NCBI GenBank assembly: GCA_009927565.1
Contig: RFMT01000186.1
Coordinates: forward strand, 1-5,545
Length of the DNA: 5,545 nucleotides
Source: Acidimicrobiia bacterium
GTDB taxonomy: Bacteria > Actinomycetota > Acidimicrobiia > Acidimicrobiales > Ilumatobacteraceae
Direction: 5' to 3'
Of the stretch, positions 1 to 5,545 are shown one piece after another. Position numbers and translations under genes: made by a program. Under the pieces are notes generated by a model that saw nothing but the letters and a program-made list of their open reading frames with translations, did no database searches and had not been told where the DNA came from. The number at the start of each line of letters is the position of its first letter. Position 1 is the stretch's first letter.

Positions 1-5
1 CTTTC

Positions 6-22
6 TCGGCGCACGACGCCGA
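6..22. other. GC-rich inverted repeat (possible hairpin)
   Basis: Positions 6-11 (TCGGCG) and 17-22 (CGCCGA) are perfect inverted repeats around a 5-nt loop, giving a 6-bp stem. There is no T-run after the stem on either strand, so it is not a canonical intrinsic terminator. It could be the end of an upstream gene lying outside the window or a leader hairpin of the gene starting at 78. A match this short can also arise by chance. Confidence 0.25.
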
Positions 23-77
23 ACCTTGGACAAAACCCCGCCTCCCAAAAGTTTAGAACATCTGTAGTACCGTTTTC

Positions 78-2360
78 GTGATGTCAAAAGCCGTTTCTCG
101 TGCGGCGTGGGCGATGACTGGCCTGGCCGTTGTCGCCGCCGGCCTACATGTAGCTGGTCTTTCAGCGCTTTCGAGCGACTTGATTTACATGATCTCAGCC
201 GTTCAGGTTTTTATTTGTGCAATTGTCGGCGTTGCAATCAACAGACCTGATCGCCGTGTCTGGTCTGCCCTTGTTCTGCTGATCGTAATTTTGATCGCCG
301 CACAGATCTTTGACAATCGTGATTCAAGAGACGTGCTGACTCAGGCGATCTCAGAGACTCTATTTCTAGGCGTCCAATTGATATTGGTTTTCGGACTTGT
401 CGTCACCGTGCAGCGCAGATTTGGACGCGACCCGGTGAACGTTGTTTTTGACTCGCTGATAATCGGACTTGGCTCATGGTTTTTGATTTGGGTCGTGTTT
501 TTGAATCCGGCGCGAGAAATTTCATCGGATGTCGTATCGGTAACGGCAATTCGTGGCGCAACATTAGCCTCAAGCGCAATAGTCATATTTCTGCTTGCAA
601 CATTGTTGTTTACTGACACCGAGAGAACACAGGCAGTATGGTTCGCCAGTAGCGCAATTGCCTGCTCTTTGATTGGCGACTTTTTCTACGCGACCAATCA
701 ATCAGGGAGATATCAGATCTCTGATCAATTCGCCAATGCTCCGTACATTGCAAGCTTGTTTTTGGTTTCTGCGACGATATTGCACCCGAGCGTGGCCACC
801 ATAGCGTCGCACTCAGCGCGGCGACTCAGACAGCCTCTACTAAGTCGACTCATTTTGACTACTACATCTTTGGTTTTGCCTGTTGTCGTGTTGGCACTAT
901 CGAACCCAACAAACGATGTTGATCGAACGGTGCGAGCGGTCTCAATTTTTGTTCTGGCTACGGCTGTCACATTGCGAGTGGTTTTCGCGGTGCGTGCCAA
1001 CTCAGTTCTACAGGCGCAACTAATCGCTTCTGCACAAACTGATTCACTTACCAGTCTTCCGAATCGCGGTTTGATGATCGAACACGTCGCCGCGGCGTTG
1101 GAGGGTGCACGATTCAACGACCTCACGCCGACGATTTTGTTTATTGACGTCGATCGATTCAAGAACATTAACGACAGTCTCGGTCACTCGGCCGGCGACG
1201 ATGTATTGGTCTCGGTTGCTCAAAGGTTGCGGGTAGCGCTGCCCGAGAGATGCATTGTCGGACGAATTTCGGGTGATGAATTCGTTGTGCTCGACGCTAA
1301 AACAAGAAGTCAAAGCGATGCCGTCTTGTTGGCCGATATGGTGCTTGAAAGTTTTCACGAACCTTTGGCTTTGCGTCAAGGAGATGTTTTTGTTTCTGCA
1401 AGTATCGGTGTCGCAGTATTTGATCGTGAGATTTCGACTTCGGCAGACGACTTATTGCGCAATGCAGACACTGCGATGTATCGCGCGAAAGATGCAGGGC
1501 GAAACTGCGTTGCGATTTTCGACAAGTCGATGCGTGAACGCGTCAATCAACGCTTGGCAGTTGAAACTGCCCTTTACCGAGCACTCGAGCGTCGCGAACT
1601 TCGACTAGTTCATCAACCAATAATTGATATCGACCTTGGCGATGTAATCGGTTTTGAGGCTCTGATGCGCTGGGACATGGAGGACGGCACAAATATTTCG
1701 CCCGCTGAATTTATTCCGATTGCCGAAGAAACTGGCACAATCGTGCCGATTGGTGCGTGGGCGTTGCTTGAAGCACTCACCCACTTGCGTAGTTGGATAA
1801 ATCAAGGCATCTGTCGCCGCGACGCGACGATGTCGGTCAACGTTTCGCCCCGGCAACTGCATGATCCCAATTTTGTTGCGGTTGTCAACGAAGCATTGAT
1901 GCGCTCTCATATGCCCGCAGATCAGTTGTGGCTTGAAGTAACCGAAGGTGTGATGATCACCCAGCCCGAACAGGCTCTCGATACGTTGCGCAAACTCTCA
2001 GAAATCGGCGTGCGCGTAGCAATTGACGACTTCGGCACCGGTTATTCATCACTGTCGTTTTTGCAACGGTTTCCAATCCACAGATTGAAAATTGACAGAA
2101 CCTTCATCAACGAGTTGGCAAGTGATGTAAACGCACGATCTCTAGTGCGAACGATCATTGCGATGGCAAATTCTCTCGGGCTTGACGTAGTCGCAGAAGG
2201 GGTCGAAACCGTCGAGCAACTTCACGCACTAGGTGACTTGCGATGCAGCAAAGCTCAAGGCTATTTAATTAGTCATCCCGTAACCCCAGAAACGATGGCC
2301 AGCACAGTCGCTGGGTTAGACAAAATAGGCAAATGGCCCCGGTTGCGACCGCTTAAGTAA
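78..2360 (+). CDS. Membrane-anchored GGDEF-EAL c-di-GMP signalling protein (probable phosphodiesterase)
   Basis: Predicted inner-membrane protein of 760 aa that would turn over cyclic di-GMP. Residues 1-306 hold about ten hydrophobic segments (near 10-30, 35-54, 60-78, 93-112, 122-143, 161-179, 186-206, 221-236, 257-275, 286-306), an uncharacterised membrane input module. The GGDEF domain spans about 315-475: entry motif DSLTSLPNR (322-330), metal Asp357 in FIDVD, and the signature SGDEF (398-402), with Ser for the first Gly. The RxxD inhibitory site expected just upstream is absent. The EAL domain spans about 497-745 and keeps EALMRW (from 527), Asn588, Glu620 in LEVTE, Asp650/Asp651 in DDFGTG, Lys671, Glu707 and Gln727. 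This set fits an active c-di-GMP phosphodiesterase; cyclase activity is uncertain. An in-frame TAG at 54-56 limits the start to GTG 78 or the adjacent ATG 81 (numbering here from 78); no Shine-Dalgarno separates them. The next gene begins 47 nt after the stop. Confidence 0.95.
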   Translation: MMSKAVSRAAWAMTGLAVVAAGLHVAGLSALSSDLIYMISAVQVFICAIVGVAINRPDRRVWSALVLLIVILIAAQIFDNRDSRDVLTQAISETLFLGVQLILVFGLVVTVQRRFGRDPVNVVFDSLIIGLGSWFLIWVVFLNPAREISSDVVSVTAIRGATLASSAIVIFLLATLLFTDTERTQAVWFASSAIACSLIGDFFYATNQSGRYQISDQFANAPYIASLFLVSATILHPSVATIASHSARRLRQPLLSRLILTTTSLVLPVVVLALSNPTNDVDRTVRAVSIFVLATAVTLRVVFAVRANSVLQAQLIASAQTDSLTSLPNRGLMIEHVAAALEGARFNDLTPTILFIDVDRFKNINDSLGHSAGDDVLVSVAQRLRVALPERCIVGRISGDEFVVLDAKTRSQSDAVLLADMVLESFHEPLALRQGDVFVSASIGVAVFDREISTSADDLLRNADTAMYRAKDAGRNCVAIFDKSMRERVNQRLAVETALYRALERRELRLVHQPIIDIDLGDVIGFEALMRWDMEDGTNISPAEFIPIAEETGTIVPIGAWALLEALTHLRSWINQGICRRDATMSVNVSPRQLHDPNFVAVVNEALMRSHMPADQLWLEVTEGVMITQPEQALDTLRKLSEIGVRVAIDDFGTGYSSLSFLQRFPIHRLKIDRTFINELASDVNARSLVRTIIAMANSLGLDVVAEGVETVEQLHALGDLRCSKAQGYLISHPVTPETMASTVAGLDKIGKWPRLRPLK

Positions 2361-2407
2361 ATTTGTCGCAACACCACGCGCATCGCCCGATGAGGCAGAA
2401 TATAGCC

Positions 2408-3688
2408 ATGAGCGCACAACATCTGCCGAAAGATCTTGCACTTGAGTCAGCCGAATTTCGAGTGCGTCAGGCCGGTGAATGGCTCGGTCTCGAAGACGGA
2501 TTAATCGAGACGATCATCGCGCCGCGACGAGTGCTCGAAGTTTCAATTCCATTTAGGCATGACGACGGCACGCGAGACCACCTTGTCGGATGGCGAGTTC
2601 ACCACAACACGACTCGAGGTCCTGCCAAAGGCGGTATTCGCTATCACCCTGGGGTGACACGCGACGAAGTTGTTGCGCTTGCAATTGGCATGTCATTAAA
2701 AACGGCTATCATGAATCTGCCACTTGGTGGCGCAAAAGGTGGCATTGCGGTTGATCCAAAGACGCTGACACTCCGCGAACTCGAAAAAGTTACTCGTCGT
2801 TATGTTTCAGAATTGATTCCGTTTCTTGGCCCCGATAAAGACGTACCGGCACCCGATGTCGGCACAAATGCCCAAGTGATGGCGTGGGTCCTAGACCAAT
2901 ATTCAGCGAGCGTTGGACACATCGTGCCTGGTGTTGTGACGGGCAAGCCAATTGAACTGGGTGGTTCGCTCGGTCGTGAATCAGCTACCGGCCGCGGCGC
3001 AGTTGAAGCTGCGGCGTTGGCAGGTCGAGAGATGGGACTCGCTTTCGAGGGAGCAAGAATTGCAGTTCAAGGTTATGGACAAGTAGGTGCGTGGGCAGCA
3101 AGACTCGCGCAGGCGCGTGGCGCAAAGATCGTCGCTGTTGCTGATGTCGGCGGCGCAATTCACAATGCAAATGGGCTTGACATTGCGCTGATCGATCGCA
3201 AAATGCGCGAAGGTGCAAAGAGCGTGATCGAAACAGGCGCTGGTGAAATAATCGGCAAAGGTATTGATGGCTCGACAAGCATATTTTCTGTTGACTGCGA
3301 CATTGTGATGCCATGCGCATTGGGCGATGCAGTCGATGAACATACTGCTTCGCAGATCAAGGCGAAACTCATAGTTGAAGGAGCAAATGGTCCACTGACG
3401 CCAAAAGCGGACGAAGTTCTAACCGATCGCGGGATCATCGTCGTGCCCGATATTTATGCCAATGCAGGCGGCGTAACCTGCAGTTACCTCGAGCAATGTC
3501 AGAACTTTGCGCACCTGAGTTGGGATGAAGATGAAGTGAACGAGAAAGTAATCTCGCTGATGCAGTCGGCGTTTAAGCGCTTGCATTCATTTTCGGTTGA
3601 ACAGAAGTTGCCATATCGATTAGCGGCATCCGTACTCGGCATCAAAACAATTGCTGACTCGCATCGCATGCGCGGACTGCATCCGTAA
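2408..3688 (+). CDS. gdhA: Glutamate dehydrogenase (Glu/Leu/Phe/Val dehydrogenase family)
   Basis: Cytoplasmic enzyme interconverting glutamate with 2-oxoglutarate plus ammonium using NAD(P), linking nitrogen assimilation or glutamate catabolism to the TCA cycle. From ATG 2408 it is 426 aa, the usual size for hexameric bacterial GDH. The N-terminal catalytic domain shows Lys74 in AKGGIRYHP, Lys98, Lys110 in LGGAKGGI and Asp150 in PAPDVGT. The spacings 24, 12 and 40 equal those of the Clostridium symbiosum enzyme's K89, K113, K125 and D165 (recalled from the literature). The Rossmann domain has GYGQVG (222-227) and Asp246 ending the second strand; cofactor preference (NAD or NADP) cannot be decided. 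EGANGPLTP and NAGGVTCSYLE with Ser359 complete the GDH signature and argue against leucine or phenylalanine dehydrogenase. The frame is open back to a TTG at 2363 and an ATG at 2390; I prefer 2408 because homology starts soon after and GAGG (2392-2395) lies 12 nt upstream. No terminator separates it from either neighbour. Confidence 0.95.
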   Translation: MSAQHLPKDLALESAEFRVRQAGEWLGLEDGLIETIIAPRRVLEVSIPFRHDDGTRDHLVGWRVHHNTTRGPAKGGIRYHPGVTRDEVVALAIGMSLKTAIMNLPLGGAKGGIAVDPKTLTLRELEKVTRRYVSELIPFLGPDKDVPAPDVGTNAQVMAWVLDQYSASVGHIVPGVVTGKPIELGGSLGRESATGRGAVEAAALAGREMGLAFEGARIAVQGYGQVGAWAARLAQARGAKIVAVADVGGAIHNANGLDIALIDRKMREGAKSVIETGAGEIIGKGIDGSTSIFSVDCDIVMPCALGDAVDEHTASQIKAKLIVEGANGPLTPKADEVLTDRGIIVVPDIYANAGGVTCSYLEQCQNFAHLSWDEDEVNEKVISLMQSAFKRLHSFSVEQKLPYRLAASVLGIKTIADSHRMRGLHP

Positions 3689-3709
3689 AAATTAACTAGC
3701 CTGAGAATA

Positions 3710-4474
3710 ATGAGTATCTCGGGCGATGCAGTTGCAGAGTTCGGTTTCTATCCTTTCGAAGACGTCGCATGGGCTTATGACAAACTTTGGAGCACTACTG
3801 CAAGTCGCTGTGCTTGGCTGCCCAGTAAGTTGTCGCGGACAAGCGACCCGACAAAACTTTGGCAAAGCGACGAAGCCTTTGTTAGCCAGACTTGTGGTTG
3901 GCCACTCGTAACTCGGCTTGCCGAAAAAGTGCGTGTGGTTGGTGCGTTTCGCCAAACGACACCCGAATCTGCAAGCCATTTTTATCGAAGCGTCGTTTTG
4001 GGCAGAGTCGACGGAACGCCGTTCGACTTTCAAGGTTCTGTTGCCGCAGTCAATGATCTAGAGAGTCTGTCGGGATGGGTAAGTCTGATCGCGGCAATTC
4101 ACGGACCACAAGAATCTTGGCGCGGGCAGATTCGCGAGTCGGGTTCGCACGCAGAGAGTGTGCGAATGTTGTGTCGTGGCGAGGCTGATATTGCCTCGAT
4201 CGACAGTGTGACACTCGCCCATCTTCGAAGAATTGAACCAATGGCGGTGAATTCATTATTTGTGATTTGTTGTGGCCCGCTCGTGCCGTGTTTGCCGATT
4301 ATTACCCATCGTTCAGTCACCGATTCGCAATTGAATGAACTTCGTGGCGCTTTGAGCGAATCAACCCGCGACCCAGAAATTGCTGATGCAAGTTCGGCGC
4401 TTTTTATCGGTGGCTTTGACGCACTTGACTTGGATGATTACTTGCCGTTGTTGAACTTGAAACCGAACTATTAG
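3710..4474 (+). CDS. PhnD-like substrate-binding-fold protein without signal peptide
   Basis: A 254-aa protein of the phosphate/phosphite/phosphonate-binding (PhnD/SsuA/transferrin) family. Family features in order: FYPFEDVAWAYDKLW (13-27), SQTCGWPL (59-66), YRS (92-94), the hinge and ligand-loop block GSVAAVNDLESLSGW (109-123), SGSHAES (144-150) and GEADIASIDSVTLAHL (157-172). In E. coli PhnD the ligand phosphonate is held by a Ser-Thr pair in the loop matching ESLSG and by a His matching His147; here Ser119 and His147 are kept but Leu120 takes the Thr place (alignment by eye). No hydrophobic signal or lipobox is present, and the gdhA stop lies in the same frame 21 nt upstream with no start codon between, so no export signal can be added. 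Cytoplasmic location is therefore inferred. No ABC permease or ATPase lies alongside. Stand-alone, signal-less members of similar size are known in other bacteria; their ligand is unknown to me. No clear ribosome binding site is seen; it is probably co-transcribed with gdhA. Confidence 0.85.
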   Translation: MSISGDAVAEFGFYPFEDVAWAYDKLWSTTASRCAWLPSKLSRTSDPTKLWQSDEAFVSQTCGWPLVTRLAEKVRVVGAFRQTTPESASHFYRSVVLGRVDGTPFDFQGSVAAVNDLESLSGWVSLIAAIHGPQESWRGQIRESGSHAESVRMLCRGEADIASIDSVTLAHLRRIEPMAVNSLFVICCGPLVPCLPIITHRSVTDSQLNELRGALSESTRDPEIADASSALFIGGFDALDLDDYLPLLNLKPNY

Positions 4475-4487
4475 TCAGAGATAAAAG
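4475..4487. other. 13-bp gap between convergent genes
   Basis: The stop of the PhnD-like gene (TAG, 4472-4474) and the stop of aacS on the other strand (complement of TTA, 4488-4490) face each other over 13 bp. The gap itself holds no hairpin with a T-run, so any terminator for either transcript would have to lie inside the opposite gene. Confidence 0.7.
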
Positions 4488-5003
4488 TTATTGCTTTAGG
4501 GCGTTGACTATCGCAATTATTGCCTCAGGGTTCGCAATTGCTTCAAGATTGCGCACTGGTCGACCGTTTACTGCATCAGCAACTGCCAATTCGACCAACT
4601 TGTTGCTGCGGGTGCGCGGCAGATCTGCAACTGAAATTACGACGGCTGGTACATGACGTGGTGTGCATGCGTTGCGGATTCGTGTTTTCAAATCGGCAAT
4701 GAGCGAATCCGACAACGAAATTTCAGGTCGAAGCCTTACTGCTAGAACAATGCGCACATCGTTGTCAAAATCTTGTCCAAAAACCAGACTCTCGAGAACA
4801 TCGGCGTGTTGTTCGACGACTCGATAAATCTCGGCAGTGCCAATTCGAACACCACCTGGGTTAAGCGTTGTATCGCTGCGGCCATGAATCGTCATGCCGC
4901 CGTTTTTCGACCATGACGCAAAGTCGCCATGGCCCCACATGCCGGGGAATCTCTCAAAATACGCGGCACGAAATTTTGGTCCGGGCGAGTTTGGGTCGGG
5001 CAA
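4488..5003 (-). CDS. aacS: Acetoacetyl-CoA synthetase, C-terminal part (downstream of frameshift)
   Basis: Carries the C-terminal lid domain of an ANL-superfamily acetoacetyl-CoA synthetase and ends at a TAA at 4488-4490. Conserved blocks in order: KFRAAYFERFPG starting at 4976, HGDF (the A7-type Asp contacting the adenylate ribose), the A8 hinge GRSDTTLNPGGVRIGTAEIYR, and RTRSNKLVELAV, in which the Lys codon at 4599-4601 is the A10 lysine needed for adenylation. The residue before that Lys is Asn where Gly is common. The tail NGRPVRNLEAIANPEA is typical of AacS rather than acetyl-CoA synthetase. The first candidate start in this frame is TTG 5003, but it is not a real beginning: the fragment lacks the whole ATP-binding core, which lies upstream in another frame. 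It is one gene with the 5017-5545 portion. Only a TGA at 5016-5018 bounds this frame upstream. Confidence 0.88.
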   Translation of the reverse strand: MPDPNSPGPKFRAAYFERFPGMWGHGDFASWSKNGGMTIHGRSDTTLNPGGVRIGTAEIYRVVEQHADVLESLVFGQDFDNDVRIVLAVRLRPEISLSDSLIADLKTRIRNACTPRHVPAVVISVADLPRTRSNKLVELAVADAVNGRPVRNLEAIANPEAIIAIVNALKQ

Positions 5004-5545
5004 ACCCGGTGCCCATCACCCCAAAACCCAAGTGGCACAGACGGAAATGGCTGACGACAAACTAGTTCGCCCGCAGAATCGAAACTCTGTTTGAGCGAGT
5101 TTGTTTGGTCATCAACCACGTCAGTATCCATACCAAGACACGGACGTTGTATCTCGCCTGCGTGAACGCCACTCGTTGGGTCGCCTGCGACAAAACACGC
5201 GCAGAGATCAGTGCCACCAGAAATTGAGGCGAGATGTAAGTCGGTTGAAACCTTTTCATAAACCCAACCAAAACCCTCTGGCGCAAGCGGCGAACCAGTC
5301 GAACAAATAGTGCGCAATGTTTTTAGTGAATGTGTCGCATTCGGATTGATTTCAGACTTTCGGGCCGAGTCGATGAACTTGGCTGAAGTGCCAAGAAGTG
5401 TGAGCCGTTCTTGATCGACAAGATCAAACAATCTATTCATCGTCGGAAAACTTGGTGAGCCGTCATAGAGCACGGCGGTGGCGCCACTTGCGAGCACCGA
5501 AACGAGCCAATTCCACATCATCCAACCAGTTGTCGTGAAGTACAT
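4892..5545 (-). CDS. aacS: Acetoacetyl-CoA synthetase, central part (5' end outside window, frameshifted)
   Basis: Core adenylation domain of the enzyme that converts acetoacetate, ATP and CoA to acetoacetyl-CoA, AMP and PPi in the cytoplasm. The frame is open at the window edge. The ATG at 5543-5545 is internal, since it precedes GWMMWNWLVS, which in full-length AacS (about 650 aa) sits near residue 300. Further blocks, counted from that Met: LYDGSP (26-31), GTSAKF (52-57), STGSPLAPEGF (82-92), SISGGTD (107-113, the adenylate-binding A5-type motif, distinctive for AacS), GEI (130-132), GELVCRQPFPSVPLGFWGD (159-177). After Asp177 (codon 5017-5015) homology stops in this frame; the remaining codons down to the TAA at 4892-4894 are out-of-frame sequence. 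The protein continues in the frame that ends at 4488, one base back. Acetoacetate could come from ketone bodies, leucine breakdown or polyhydroxybutyrate. Confidence 0.88.
   Translation of the reverse strand: MYFTTTGWMMWNWLVSVLASGATAVLYDGSPSFPTMNRLFDLVDQERLTLLGTSAKFIDSARKSEINPNATHSLKTLRTICSTGSPLAPEGFGWVYEKVSTDLHLASISGGTDLCACFVAGDPTSGVHAGEIQRPCLGMDTDVVDDQTNSLKQSFDSAGELVCRQPFPSVPLGFWGDGHRVCPTQTRPDQNFVPRILRDSPACGAMATLRHGRKTAA
4976..5015 (-). other. Frameshift interval within aacS
   Basis: Upstream coding ends with the recognisable GFWGD whose Asp codon is 5017-5015; downstream coding is recognisable from the Lys-Phe codons starting at 4976. Moving between the two frames in the 5'-to-3' direction of the gene needs a -1 change, equivalent to one missing base. 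The shift cannot lie upstream of 5016 because the downstream frame has TGA at 5018-5016. Candidate three-base runs for a lost base on the coding strand are GGG 5014-5012, GGG 5007-5005, TTT 5004-5002 and CCC 5000-4998. Mutation, sequencing error and programmed frameshifting all remain possible. Confidence 0.8.

Noticed and set aside
26..59. Possible sigma-70-type promoter: TTGGAC at 26-31 with TAGAAC at 54-59
   Set aside because: The 22-bp spacer is well outside the usual 16-19 bp and the -10 match is weak, so no promoter is called.
725..1379. Minus-strand open frames of 111-147 aa opposite the GGDEF-EAL gene
   Set aside because: They lie wholly opposite a gene with strong domain homology, show no recognisable motif and are low-complexity mirror sequence.
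2381..2392. Inverted repeat CATCG/CGATG between the GGDEF-EAL gene and gdhA
   Set aside because: Only a 2-nt loop, a short stem and no T-run. It does not qualify as a terminator or a convincing regulatory hairpin.
2363..2407. Extended gdhA start at TTG 2363 directly after the previous stop
   Set aside because: The added 15 residues (His/Arg-rich) do not look like a GDH N-terminus, TTG is a poorer start, and an ATG with a GAGG upstream exists at 2408.
2981..3438. Several overlapping minus-strand open frames opposite gdhA
   Set aside because: Antisense shadows of the conserved Rossmann-domain coding sequence, Arg/Cys/His-rich with no family features.
4484..4497. AAAG/CTTT hairpin at the convergent gene junction
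   Set aside because: A 4-bp, mostly A-T stem inside the aacS 3' end is too weak to be called a bidirectional terminator.
4868..5310. Plus-strand open frames of 65-69 aa over aacS
   Set aside because: They oppose conserved AacS motifs on the other strand and have no homology signs or ribosome binding site.

Overview
The window carries three co-directional plus-strand genes followed tail-to-tail by the 3' half of a minus-strand gene. GC content is intermediate (roughly half by eye). The protein style (a many-pass membrane GGDEF-EAL protein, an acetoacetyl-CoA synthetase, and start sites with weak or no Shine-Dalgarno) would fit an aquatic actinobacterium, perhaps of the Acidimicrobiia/Ilumatobacteraceae type. 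That placement is an impression from sequence style, not a demonstrated assignment.

Layout. 1-77: short leader with a 6-bp GC-rich inverted repeat and no gene. 78-2360 (+): membrane-bound c-di-GMP signalling protein with about ten N-terminal membrane segments, a GGDEF domain reading SGDEF and lacking the inhibitory site, and an EAL domain with its catalytic residues in place; most likely a phosphodiesterase. 2408-3688 (+): glutamate dehydrogenase with all substrate and catalytic lysines and the catalytic aspartate at the family spacing. 3710-4474 (+): a PhnD/phosphonate-type substrate-binding fold that cannot have a signal peptide. 4475-4487: 13-bp gap between convergent genes. 4488-5545 (-): C-terminal ~350 residues of acetoacetyl-CoA synthetase, split by a frameshift between about 4976 and 5015; its 5' part lies beyond the window edge.

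The three plus-strand genes are spaced 47 and 21 nt apart and may be one transcript, but no biochemical link between c-di-GMP turnover, glutamate deamination/amination and the PhnD-like protein is visible. Acetoacetyl-CoA synthetase activates acetoacetate (ketone-body, leucine or polyhydroxyalkanoate carbon) and is transcribed separately.

The main points for a second look are the aacS frameshift (with an in-phase A AAT TTC heptamer exactly at the re-entry point) and the signal-less PhnD-like protein. I found no CRISPR array, mobile element, RNA gene, defence system or other clearly new system here.
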